From NCBI GenBank assembly GCA_947650285.1, contig CANTFL010000174.1, positions 62,001 through 126,000 of the forward strand: 64,000 nt of DNA. Direction: 5' to 3'. A program made the translations under genes and the position numbers. The notes under the pieces were generated by a model, which saw nothing but the letters and a program-made list of their open reading frames with translations, was not told where the DNA came from and made no database searches. Position 1 is the first letter of the stretch; each line of letters starts with the position of its first letter. Of this stretch, positions 21,175 through 31,217 are shown in pieces. The DNA is from Hyaloperonospora brassicae (lineage: Eukaryota > Oomycota > Peronosporomycetes > Peronosporales > Peronosporaceae).

Positions 21175-21706
21175 TGTAGCGGAGCTATACAGCTATTTAA
21201 GTCAGAGGAAGACTTAACGCTCTTACGAGCAACTTTGGTTCTACGAACCCGACTCAGAGAGTCAACAGCTCCGAGAGCTAAGGGTTGGTTCAAAGAACCC
21301 GACTCAAAGAGTCAACAAGCTCAAAGAACTTACGGTCCCTGTTCCAAGGGGACCAAACGATTCAAGAGAACTGCAGCACATAGTGCTCAAGAGCAGCTGC
21401 CTTTACGAGGCGTTGCTACTTTCTTACGATCGCAAGACGCCTCAGAGAGGCACGTGTCTTTTGTTGATCAAAATGGGGACTGAATTTTATATCTTCTTTT
21501 AACCTAAAAGAACACCGTAGAACAAAGTAAATAACCTACTCACTTATGACCTAAATAAACCTATCAAAAGATCTCGTAATCAATGGTTGACAGACATCAG
21601 TCTTCAACAACTGATACTGTGTTCTAATATTACTTTAAACGGGATCACATCCTTTGTGTGCACCACACCTATTGTCGACTACTAGTCGACGTGTAACCCC
21701 CTTACA
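21175..21706 (-). repeat. 5' LTR of alpha2
   Basis: 532 bp. In element sense it starts TGTAAG and ends CTACA, followed by the same CT spacer and TGGTAGCAC primer-binding site (plus strand about 21155-21172). Its U3 matches the alpha1 5' LTR (ACACAAAGGATGTGATCCCG) rather than its own 3' LTR. Confidence 0.9.
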
Positions 21707-22840
21707 TATTCCTCTCTCGAATGATAGTCCGCGAGTTTCCAGAAACGGTGGTCGGCAAGTATGCTGATGTTAATAGGAGGATGCACCGACAGCTGTCGGT
21801 TATCATCCCTTACCAGCTCGGTGGATTTGAGAGCCTTTACGAGTCTTATATCATCGACCTTAGCGGGCCTTTTCTCTACATCTTTAGAATGCCGTGCAAG
21901 CCACGGCATCGTCCTGGAATCATTTGGCTTAACCGCACTGGTATTTTCCGTGATATCGATTTCAACGCAGTGCTCGCAGTGTGTACTGACCCCACGAGCA
22001 CCTGGCAGCATGTTGCTGTCGTGAATCCTAGCTCAACGGCCACTAGTCCCCGCGAAGTGTGCGATGTCCCTTCGCTTGCGGTGCTCAACACCACGACATG
22101 CTCCTCTTCAGTCAAACAGTTGTTCCTGCTTCAAGAAAATACGCTAAGACAGTGGTCTTCGTCGTCCTACGGTCACTCAACAGCTCCCGTTCGCGACTTA
22201 CAACCTAATATCGCACTGAAGCATAGAGTTTTGATGCATTACGCACGAGCAGGGGCCTCAAGCATTCGAGATATTCCAAGACCCAACCGAAGACGAGTCT
22301 TTCGGTCACTTTCGCGGCATCAGTGGCTGCCGCGACCACAGTCAACATTCTGGCCCGAACGTCAGTGTCGCTTCGCCGTCGGCGACGACGGACCCGGCTT
22401 TGATATACCCTCGGGGTCGCCAAGTTTACTTCATTGTCTCCGATCGAGACTATTCAAGTTGTCAATCTGACAGGCGTTGGCCCCACTAGCCACCCTGTCC
22501 AGGTAGCTAGCCGCCCCTCCCCTCCGCCGCGTCTACTATCACGCAGATTCCTAAATTTGATGGAACGACTTGCTGCGTAATTTTAAAAGGGAGGATGTTG
22601 AACAACTATGTCTTGTCGTCCGAGATTCGTCACTGGACAACCACGGTCGACCCGAAACAGTGGAACCTAAGTCGGCACGCAAAGAACGCTTCGCGGCGCA
22701 ATCTTTGAAAATACTCGCCGCGTCAAAATAAAACGACCCGCGCGCTAACGCGCGCTTTCGCTGATGTCTTTCCTGACAAAATACCAGCGAGGTTACTGGC
22801 AGATCGCGGAGGACGGCACGCCGTTTATTTTTTTTAAACA
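21707..22840 (+). pseudogene. Old Gypsy element, protease end and pre-RT linker
   Basis: A 249-codon frame (21721-22470) opens MIVREFPETVVGKYAD, then carries a decayed protease block like IIDLSGPFLYIFRMPCKPRHRPGI, aligned with D..FDYI.GMPW..RH.P.I of Gypsy proteases. Further frames near 22690-22830 give AFADVFPDKIPARLLADRGGRHAV, the stretch just before the RT domain. It continues the reading broken at 14012. RT proper is absent; the relic ends in AT-rich sequence. Confidence 0.72.
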
Positions 22841-24079
22841 AGGCTAATTAAAATTACCACTTGAAATTCGTGACTCAATCTGTAAGAAAAATAAAATACA
22901 CCAAGCCAATAATGTGCGGCACACTCAATTTTTCACGGATGGCAATGTCGGATCTTGATCTTTTAAATTTAAGCCTAGTCGAATTCAAAGCATCCACCGG
23001 AATTAAACGGTGATGTGACCATAATTCGTGATTCGGTAGGGCTGATCGAAAAGCCAAGGTATGGTACGTTTAACCTTAGTGCTGACAAATTTAGACCGAT
23101 TTTGCAGGTTCATCAGTATCTCTGTAATCTTGTATTGTACCACAGAACGCGACATGCCCTATTGAGTTTTAGCAAGTCTGTAGCCACGTATGAAACTATG
23201 TTTGGGTCTTTCTAGTCTGAGTAAGCTACGTATATTAATATTGATCAGGGCTCGGATGCGCAGGCGATACATGTATGACAACAGATAGAAAAAATATTGC
23301 ACGATGCTATTGACAAATAGTTTGCCTGAGGTCGTCTGACCAACGTCATATTACTGATTGCTAGTAGAGCGAGGACGTAAGATTTCAGCGTCATAAATCG
23401 ATATCGACATGGTATGGTTTCGTGGAATATAGAGTTGTAAAATTCGATCAGATATTGTCTTCCTTTGACTAGGATTGGCATTTAATAAGGTAACATACAT
23501 CGAGCGCAAAAGTCGAGTATAAATCCATAAAGTTTAAATCATACAAGGCCATTTATAACTATCGATCCATATCCCATAAATAAAGGAATAAATACCTGTC
23601 TTCAGCAAGTCTCTTATTCACCTTCTACATTATTCCAAGGTAATTGTTTAGATATCACTGACATAAAAATATTTGAATGTTAGTATTAGCTTGCTTTTTT
23701 ATAACTTTTTTCTTGTGATATGCTGTTAAAATAATGGCACCTTTAGCGGTAAGTTACACCATTTCTCCTAATAATTAGATCCAAGCAATGATACAATTAA
23801 TAAAGTGCATGCCGCTGATATAATCGTGCAATGAACGGTAAGTGTTATCCTGCATTATCAGTTTGTAGTTTAATATAGTGTATATAGGGTTATTGATTTA
23901 TAAGGGTCAAAACATATTAAGTGCAGCATAACTTTCTTTTATAAATAACGAATCTTGCTCCGATTCTTGACAGCTCCTGCGCGTACAGTGTACGTGAAGT
24001 GCTCGGAGAGCACGATTTTATGCGAGATAATTACAACTGATTACCACATAATCCCTCTACAAAGTCTTTGTCCCAAATT
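22841..24079. other. AT-rich, no gene seen
   Basis: Short frames only (60-78 codons). The 3' end of the Tc1/mariner-like relic may begin near 24000. No repeats noticed. Confidence 0.45.
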
Positions 24080-24829
24080 GAACAGTTGTTTGTTTCAGTA
24101 TGTTTGTCCGTTTGGTAAAAAAAATCGTAATGAGAAACGCAACACGACATGTATTGCTTTATTTTTTTAAAGAAAGAACGTGTCATGTCGTAAGAGCTCG
24201 AGCGGCAACCAAGCGACCGGGCCAGATGCCCATGTCGACGACGAGTGTCTTTCTCCAAATGTAGTAGCTCATAGGCATTGTCATCTACGTCTTTAATGCT
24301 GAAGTCATACACTACTGCAGCGAAAGAAATACGGTTTCTGCTTCTTCTATCTAGGATCTACAAACGACTTTTGGACTACTGCTACCATCTTGATATAGCA
24401 ACGAGGCGCGACTTTGTGCTGTAGTGTCTGGATCGATCGACAATAGCCTTATTCAATCCCGTTAAAGTCCAGACCAGAATAAGGCTAGCACAATACGCGA
24501 GGAAGGCTAAAACGCAAAAGGGCCAGACTCACTCACGAGCGTGTCATCTCCCTTGACGTGAGGTCGCGCGTTGTCCTTTACTAAGTAAATAGCTCCGCAT
24601 TGACTGCGACGCAGAAATTCGGCGGCAATCGCAGGGATGGCGTTGCCTAGCATTATTTCGACGTACTCCGCTCTCCTCAAGAAAATTACTGGATTAAGTT
24701 CAAAAGTTTCAGCAATAGATTCTTGCTGGTATGCTGCGCGACCGTGCGTTCCACGAAATGCCATATGTCCAGCTTTCCATCGAATCAAGTAACACTGATA
24801 GCGTCCTTTCTCGGCCTGGCGACGGCTGC
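24080..24829 (-). pseudogene. Tc1/mariner-like transposase, C-terminal half
   Basis: Minus-strand frames include LNPVIFLRRAEYVEIMLGNAIPAI followed by IYLVKDNARPH (plus strand about 24559-24595). DNARPH carries the second catalytic Asp of the Tc1/mariner DDE superfamily. Decayed downstream blocks (about 24080-24350) read like the helical C-terminus of the oomycete versions. The frame is cut at 24829 by the beta1 element; the N-terminal half reappears at 32814-33384 on the same strand. Stops and shifts make it a pseudogene. Confidence 0.72.
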
Positions 24830-25217
24830 TGTAACGGGCACACACTTGCGTAACTTAACGCAAGGGTATCGGTGCCCCGACAGACGTACACGTGGCGAGC
24901 GAGGAAGCGTAGGTAGGGTAAAAGTAGAACTGTTATATTAATAAATTAAGTCTTTAAACTACCGTCTCTTCGTTTGACTTAATTCAATTATACTAATATA
25001 ACTGCATGTATGGTGACGTCTCGTCACCACTCATTGCGCGCGTCTTTCGGCGATTGGTGGGTTGATATCATCACGATATCAACCAATGAACAGACCCTTT
25101 GGTCGACCCTTCAATATCACCACTTTGGTGATATTGTTTAAAGAATATCCATCTTTATATTCTTTATTGTCACTTTCCTTAAAGTGACAATTTCATGTAA
25201 CGGGCTGCCCCGTTACA
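24830..25217 (-). repeat. 3' LTR of beta1
   Basis: 388 bp with TG/CA-type ends. It contains a row of perfect hairpins: CTTGCGT/ACGCAAG (24845-24864), GGTGACG/CGTCACC (25012-25028), GTTGATATC/GATATCAAC (25061-25083), an 11-bp stem with a 3-nt loop (25112-25136), an 11-bp stem with a 4-nt loop (25166-25191), and TGTAACGGG/CCCGTTACA (25196-25217) at the outermost end. Confidence 0.93.
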
Positions 25218-25230
25218 TCACCCCCCTTAA
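25218..25230 (-). other. Polypurine tract of beta1
   Basis: On the minus strand AAGGGGGGTGA directly precedes the 3' LTR, the expected place for priming plus-strand DNA. Beta3 has the same tract at 55106-55118. Confidence 0.75.
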
Positions 25231-25316
25231 CTGATAGTCACCGTGTGACTATCGAAATATGGAGGCCACCCGTTGGCCACCATTGGGACAGGGAGCACTT
25301 GTTTGGTCCGTTCCAC

Positions 25317-25325
25317 TCACTTTCC
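25317..25325 (+). promoter_or_regulatory. Inr-like motif before the beta1 antisense ORF
   Basis: TCACTTTCC fits the oomycete initiator consensus TCAYTYY and ends 21 nt upstream of the antisense ATG at 25347, the usual short leader length in oomycetes. The same motif precedes the beta3 copy. It suggests that the antisense ORF has its own start site, but there is no transcript evidence here. Confidence 0.45.
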
Positions 25326-25346
25326 GCTTGACCTCGCATAGTTAAC

Positions 25347-26954
25347 ATGTCTATGCGAGGTGACTCAAGACCCACACAGCCTGGTACTGTGCAAGCCTCT
25401 GCGGCAGACGCTTCGTCGTCTGCCGCCCCTTCTTCGCCTGCAGCAACTGGTGCTGCAGGTGCACGCGGTATCACGCCGCGTGCGCACGATGACCCCGATG
25501 TGGAGGTCATCTACTCTGGCGAGTCAGACGTGTCTGACTCGGGCAATGCTCCAGAGGCGTCTCGCTCACCGGCGACGCCTCAGTATTTGCCAAGGCCACT
25601 GCCGAACGAACGGACTCGTGCTTTGCATCACAGTCTGTTCGGCAGTGATGACGATGATCAGGGTGGTGAGGAGTATTACGCCTTACCAATACCGGCTCGT
25701 GCGTCTTCGCACGAGCGTGATGACGATGGCGCGAGCCGTCGTCAATCTGGGAGCCGTGGTACCGACAAGGGTACCACTGTGAAGCGTGATGAGTTGAAGC
25801 CGTGGCGTTTGCCCGAACAACTCATCAATAGCCTGTCTCACGAGACAGGCCAACACCATCGAATACCCTTATTCGATGCAACCGAGCTTCACGGCTTGAG
25901 TTCCAGCGCGAAGAACTTTCGCGCTAAAGAAGACTTTTATCTCGATGTCTTCCTTAGACATCGATGGTACAACAGCAACCAAAAACGTGACAAAACATCG
26001 CTTTTGGCTGCGTGGAACGCGTTCGTCCAAAACGTACAGAATTTTGGACGAGAGGGGTGGCTCAAGAAACTTGAGGCAACACGCCTCAGGTTCGAACGGC
26101 GAACGCCAACCGGTGCTAGGTACCGGTTGCATTGTTTATCTAGTGAGGCAGGCATTCCTTGCCTCACATGGGGAGACCCTTGTGCGAGTTGTGTTGACAA
26201 CTCGCAGCGTGCACATAGGGATGTGTACTCCCTAAATTCGCCCTGGGGAAGGGCACACATCTCGGCTGAGATGCGTGACGCGATTGCAAACTTGCAATCC
26301 GTCTACAAGCGCCTTGGGCGCGTGTTTACCGATGGGCCACAGGACTCATCGGATGGGTCTCGTCATACTGGCGGACGAGACCTTCAACATCCATCAACAG
26401 CTGAGAGCGGGGCTCCCAGCTGTTCCAAGAGGGTGGATACCCCCGCCACTGGACGAGGTAGCTCGTCCTTGATCCTGAATCGTCACGGTGATTCAAGATA
26501 CGCTCCACTAGAAAGCGTTGATCACCGTGAGCATCCACCAAAGGATGTGGTGGAGGAGGAAAGACCTCCTCCAGAACCCCAGGCCCACCATCTCGACCCT
26601 TACGAGATGGATCGCGCAATCGATGAATTGCGCGATGACTTGAAGCACGAGCGCGACCGACGCTACGCTTTGACCGACACCGTGCGGAAGAACCGCAAGG
26701 ATCACGAGGCTGATCGGGCGAGGGATCGCGCCGATTATGCCACGGCGCAGCTTCAGGTCGAGCGGGATGTCCGCTCCCTATTCGGCGAGCTGGCGACAGC
26801 TCGCGGGGAGATATATCGGTTGAGTTCCGAGGTATCATGTCTGCGCGACCAGACGGATTGTCTGGAGCGCGAACACAAGAACTTGATGGATGTTCTTGAA
26901 CGTGGGGGCTATCTTCATCGGAAGAAGAAGGCTCGTACTGACAGTACGACCTAA
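25347..26954 (+). CDS. Antisense ORF of beta1 (coiled-coil, Cys cluster)
   Basis: A 535-codon intact ORF opposite to gag-pol, starting 130 bp inside the 3' LTR. Residues 1-150 are Ser/Ala/Asp-rich and look disordered. Residues about 150-330 form a folded-looking core (WRLPEQLINSL, AAWNAFVQNVQNFGREGW) with a Cys cluster CLSSEAGIPC...CASC. A linker follows, and from about residue 410 to 520 there is a long charged coiled coil (IDELRDDLKHERD..., LFGELATARGEIYRL, LERE). It ends in a basic KKKAR. No domain is recognised, so I assign no function. The last 630 bases lie opposite the chromodomain-containing tail of pol (26326-27036). Beta2 and beta3 have decayed homologues in the same place and orientation. 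Confidence 0.7.
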   Translation: MSMRGDSRPTQPGTVQASAADASSSAAPSSPAATGAAGARGITPRAHDDPDVEVIYSGESDVSDSGNAPEASRSPATPQYLPRPLPNERTRALHHSLFGSDDDDQGGEEYYALPIPARASSHERDDDGASRRQSGSRGTDKGTTVKRDELKPWRLPEQLINSLSHETGQHHRIPLFDATELHGLSSSAKNFRAKEDFYLDVFLRHRWYNSNQKRDKTSLLAAWNAFVQNVQNFGREGWLKKLEATRLRFERRTPTGARYRLHCLSSEAGIPCLTWGDPCASCVDNSQRAHRDVYSLNSPWGRAHISAEMRDAIANLQSVYKRLGRVFTDGPQDSSDGSRHTGGRDLQHPSTAESGAPSCSKRVDTPATGRGSSSLILNRHGDSRYAPLESVDHREHPPKDVVEEERPPPEPQAHHLDPYEMDRAIDELRDDLKHERDRRYALTDTVRKNRKDHEADRARDRADYATAQLQVERDVRSLFGELATARGEIYRLSSEVSCLRDQTDCLEREHKNLMDVLERGGYLHRKKKARTDSTT

Positions 26955-27036
26955 GCCTCCCCACGTAAAACGTAGGATGCGTGCGCATCCTACGTGGCAA
27001 TTCGAGTGTGTATGCATTGCCCTTGCGATGCAACAC
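26326..27036 (-). CDS. beta1 pol C-terminal tail with chromodomain
   Basis: 236 codons in element sense. It begins with a Gypsy integrase C-terminal stretch (GNAYTLELPRRMRTHPTFYVGRLR), continues with an Arg/Ser/Pro-rich linker, and ends in a chromodomain (about residues 150-225: [35 protein letters not shown], then [10 protein letters not shown]). The frame is separate from the upstream acidic stretch, so a shift lies near 27040-27100. Its linker and chromodomain are encoded opposite the coiled coil of the antisense ORF. Confidence 0.8.
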   Translation of the reverse strand: MLHRKGNAYTLELPRRMRTHPTFYVGRLRSYCQYEPSSSDEDSPHVQEHPSSSCVRAPDNPSGRADMIPRNSTDISPRELSPARRIGSGHPARPEAAPWHNRRDPSPDQPRDPCGSSARCRSKRSVGRARASSHRAIHRLRDPSRKGRDGGPGVLEEVFPPPPHPLVDAHGDQRFLVERILNHRDDSGSRTSYLVQWRGYPPSWNSWEPRSQLLMDVEGLVRQYDETHPMSPVAHR

Positions 27037-27096
27037 TCGAAATGGCCCAATGTATTTCGGCAGTAGTTTACAACTGCCAACACTAGTGACTGCATG

Positions 27097-29599
27097 TCAA
27101 GGTAAGTTTACCGTAGACAGTAGCACTAGGTCGTTAGCCTTAAATGAAAGAACATTTGCTCTTCCATTCTTGTCTGCGTTCCGTTTCTGACGGTCCACCG
27201 CATTTGCGATGGAGTCCTGAACGAAACGGACTACCGTCTCTCGAGTCAGCAGGAAGTTCTCTGCTGACTCTTTGTTTTGTCTGGCAGTGCACTTCGTGCG
27301 CACTGCTAAGAGATTGCTCTCTTCTTCAGCGAGGTTGTCTTCTTCCTCGCTGACATAATCGTTGGCGATGCTGAATATACCAGCATCGTCATCATCATCC
27401 GAATCAATAATAGCGTCTTCGCTATTATTGAGTCGATCTTTTTCATCGATGTCGACCTGATCGACATCGGCATCATACTTGACGACGTTAGCGTCGACAC
27501 GTGATGAGCAAGAGCCAAAACGGTTTTTGCTCGAGCGAGTCCCTCCCCCCTTATCCAAGAGTCACACTCTATAAGGGTGGGCACTCGTGGATGGCGTAGG
27601 CCATTCACGTAAAACGGTGTGTGCTGTGTGGAAGCATGCACCGAATTATTGATGGTGAATTCCACCATGGGTAGGAATTCGCTCCAACTCGAAAACGAGT
27701 GGACATATTTTCGAAGGGTCTCTTCGAGGACACGGATCGCACGTTCCGTCTGACCATCTGTTTTGGGATGGTCAGAAGTATACATATTCAATCGTGTTCC
27801 GAGAGTACGGAACACGGTTTGCTAAAATTCCGCCGTGAACCGAGGGTCACGGTCGGATACGAGTTCACGGGGTAACCCGTGGAGTCTAAAGACCGTGTCT
27901 AGAAAGACCCGAGCACAACCTTGAGCCTTGATTGACTCAGGAACAGCAGCAAGATGGACCATCTTGCTGAATCGGTCCACACAAGAATACCATTATTCTT
28001 GTGAGCGTCTTCGGGAAACCCGAAGACGAAGTCCATTGAAACGGACTGCCAGCACTCTGACGGAACAGGCAGAGGCTGCAATGGCGCACGGGATGAAGGA
28101 CTAGGCTTCACCCGTTGACAAACTTCGCAAGCACGGATGTACTTGCGAACAAACTGATACTGGCGGGGCCAGTAAAAGTCGCGACTTACTGTGAGGTAAG
28201 TCTTTTCTCTACCACGATGGCCGCTTGTTGGGGCATCGTGACACTCATACATGATGCGCAATCGCAAATCATGATGAGCGGGTACGACGACACGAGGCGT
28301 GTCGTCGGCAACAGCTGTATAGTACAGCAATCCGTTGCGTGTACTATACCGATCCGATGAGGATCGGTACAAAGCCGGTAAATCCCTCATGGATTTACTG
28401 GATGGATTCACCAGATGATCCATCAATCGCAGAAGATCCTTATCTTCCGCGTATGCCTTTCGTACGTCGTCAAGTAGACTTGACGACGGGACACTGACTG
28501 ACAGTGTCGCAACAGTGGGCTTATCCTCACTGTTGGATTGTGCGTTCGGCTCGAAATCGGGCCGGCGCGAAAGAGCATCCGCGACGACATTGAGTCGTCC
28601 CGGTTTATACTCCACGGAGAAGTTATACTCCGCGAAGAAAGACAGCCACCTCGCCATTCTTTGCGAGAGGTGTGGGCTGTTTACGGCCGTGCGTAATGAC
28701 GCATGGTCCGTGTAGACAACAAACGGTCTATCTCCCAAGAGATAGACGCGAAACTTAGCCAGTGCGTATTTCATGGCAAGGAGTTCCTTGTCATGCACTG
28801 GGTAATTACGCTCAGCTGCTTGCAGCTGACGCGACTGATAACAGATGACGCGCTCCGCGCCATCTGCATCGAACTGCATTAACGCACAGCCGATTGCGAA
28901 ATCGCTGGCGTCACAGACCACATGAAATGGTCTGTCCTGATCTGCAATCGCCAAGATGGCCGATTGCATCAAGCTTTGCTTGATACCTTCAAAGGAACGC
29001 TGGCACTCAGCGTTCCATGACCACTTGACATTTTTCTTGAGCAAGCAAGAAAGATGAACAGTCATCTCGGCGTAGTTGCGCGAGTACTTGTGCAAGTACG
29101 CCGCAAGACCAAGGAACTTCCTTAGTCCCTTGACATCGACTGGCACTGGCCAGTCGGTGATCGCCTTGATCTTTTCGGGATCAGGGCGTACGCCGTGTTT
29201 CCCCACGATGCACCCAAGAAGTGGTATTTCACTAGCCGCGAATATACACTTCTTGAGGTTGGCGTACAACTTATACTTGCGCATAAGTTGAAGAACCTGA
29301 CGAACGTGAGTTCTGTGAACTTCAACGTCCGTCTTTCCGTCCATAGCCCGGCTATGGACGAACACATCGTCGAAGTAACTCGGTGCGAAGTCTCGCACCG
29401 GTCTCAACAGATTTGTTACACATCTGTTGAATGTTGCAGGGGCATTGCTCAGCCCCTGTGGCATCACTAGCCACTCCCACAGCATCCCGCTGGTGGTACT
29501 CATTGCCGTGAACGGGATGTCCCGTTCACGCATGAGGATCTGATAGAATCCATCCATCAGAATCCATGGACGAAAAGATGGTACTCTTTGACATACCAT
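27097..29599 (-). pseudogene. beta1 RT, RNase H and integrase
   Basis: The frame 27899-29599 holds most of RT (SYFDDVFVHSRA near 29340-29378 is the YFDD box), RNase H (VVCDASDFAIGCAL near 28880-28925, DALSRRPD) and the integrase HHCC finger and first catalytic Asp (SVSMDFVFGFP near 28015-28045). A 4-nt deletion relative to beta3 near 27975 breaks the core. The second Asp (about 27845-27860) and the Glu (TDGQTERAIR, about 27740-27765) lie in other frames. After a G6 run near 27546-27551 the conserved sequence continues in the -1 frame (27097-27558), including an acidic DDDDDAGIF stretch and QDSIANAVDRQKRNADKNG. Confidence 0.85.
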
Positions 29600-31167
29600 C
29601 TATGATTACGTCCTTCCTCGGTATCGGCGTCTGAGCCGGTACCGTTGCAGCATTCAACTTGTTGAATGCGTGCACTATCCGCCACCCTCCTGTGGCCTTT
29701 CGCACACAGAAGGTCGGAGAGCTGTGAGGGGATGTTGATTCCCTCACATGGCCCGCTGCTAAGCGATCGGCAAAGAACTTGTCGATCGCTAGTACTTGCT
29801 GACGAGGCAGTGGCCACTGCTTCATGACACAGTACTTCGAGCCCGGTTTGAGCTCGATCTCGTGTCGAGTGCCTTTGTCCTTAGGCAAATCGTAAGGCAC
29901 GGATTCAGGGAACACATCCTTGAATTCGATCAAATCCTTATACAAAGGATTTGCCTGAAATGACTCCCAGTATTGAGACGTGTATCGCTCAATCCGAGTC
30001 TTCTCATCGAGGACACTTTCGTCCATCGATGAACTGCTGAGAACCCGTTCGTTCTCAGCAAATACTATTGCCGATCTAATAATGGCCACATACTCATCCT
30101 CCGTGACGAGTATGCAGATCTGCTTGACTTTGCCACAACGCAGATCACGCAAGAACCGTTTCGGTTCTAGCGTTGGCAACTGAGTTATCTCCGAAGTCAA
30201 CTTCGGAGGCACAATCAGATCAAGCGTATAAGCGCCTACGCTTGATCCGTCATTAACCAAGACGTTCAACGTCTCGGTTTCTTCCTGGGATCTTGCTTCC
30301 ACAGGTTGCTGAGGGCCTGATCCCTCAGCAAGCAACTCTTGAGGAACTCCTTCCTCAAGTACGTGGGGACTTATTCCCTCGACGTCTTCCGACTGTGGCT
30401 GTGCAACCACAGTCAGGCACCGATCCTCTACGGTAGACTCTCCAGTCGACCTAGGATTTTCATGTTGCCCCTTGGGGGCAACAGATTTCTTTCTTCTAAG
30501 ATGCTGCCCGCTAGGCATGCATCCATGTCCCGGTCCACTCGACTTATTCGAGTGGTGGACCTTCGGCGCAGCCTGTACTTCTGTACAGCCGCCGGGAGCT
30601 TGCTCCACAGTGTAGTGATCAACTACACTGTGATCTTGAGCAGTCGTGCTAACGACCGTACCGCAAGTGAGGCCATCGCAATCACTCGCAGAACATCCAC
30701 ACGCTTGTGGACGCTCCAAGATGTTCATCAGATGGCCATCTGATGAACAAGCAGCAGGCATCTTCACGGATCGATGCTGACAGCTCACCCTTGGCTCGTA
30801 TTTTCTGAGCCAAGGTAATCCCAGGATGACATCAAATTTGTCATCCAGATCTAGTACGATGAGATCATCATCGTACTGCTCGCCCTCTAACGCGTAGTGG
30901 ATTCCTACTACACGTTTCTCAACGGTTATCGATGCGCCTGTTGCAAGGCGCACCGTCATCCTTGTGAGGGGGAATGTCGCGCTCAACGAACTTGAGCCTA
31001 CGACCCTCTAGTGACTGGCGACGAACAAAGTTGTTCGACGCCCCACAGTCTACTAGGGCACGAAGCGACAAATCATTTGTCGCTTCCAACTTCAAGGTGA
31101 TGAGCGAAACGTCATCACCAGGTGCAGAGACACACAATGATTGTGTATCTGGAGCAACTTTCGTCAA
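29526..31167 (-). pseudogene. beta1 protease, linker and RT start
   Basis: The protease active site RALVDCGASNNFVRRQSLEG is in the 30919-31167 frame. An extra G in a G5 run near 30970 (beta3 has G4) shifts the frame into 29526-30986, which continues with DLDDKFDVILGLPWLRKYEP, a long Gly/Pro/Gln-rich linker, and the RT start (DVFPESVPYDLPKDKGTRHEIELKPGSKYC, about 29800-29915). A second extra base near 29563 breaks into the next RT frame. Gag ends with its own stop upstream. Confidence 0.85.
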
Positions 31168-31217
31168 GAGATTTGCAAATTTTCTCGAGGTTGCGGAATC
31201 AGTAGGGCGCTCCGCCC

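Larger units (their letters stand above)
14013..21706 (-). mobile_element. Ty3/Gypsy retrotransposon alpha2, inverted partner of alpha1
   Basis: A minus-strand copy of the same family, 7694 bp, the same length as alpha1. LTRs are 14013-14544 (3') and 21175-21706 (5'), both 532 bp. Flanking 5-mers are TACTC (14008-14012) and TATTC (21707-21711), a one-mismatch duplication different from that of alpha1, so it is a separate integration in the same old Gypsy host. Internal sequence follows alpha1 nearly base for base, including the same stops and the same altered catalytic residues, with a few private differences such as an extra stop in integrase near 16268. Confidence 0.92.

Noticed and set aside
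5654..21706. Inverted arms as a simple assembly duplicate
   Set aside because: The spacer and both flanks continue one older element, the duplications differ, and alpha2 has private changes such as the stop near 16268. Long reads would still be useful.
25347..26954. Extra ORF as a retroviral envelope gene
   Set aside because: It is antisense to gag-pol and has no signal peptide, membrane segment or furin-type site.
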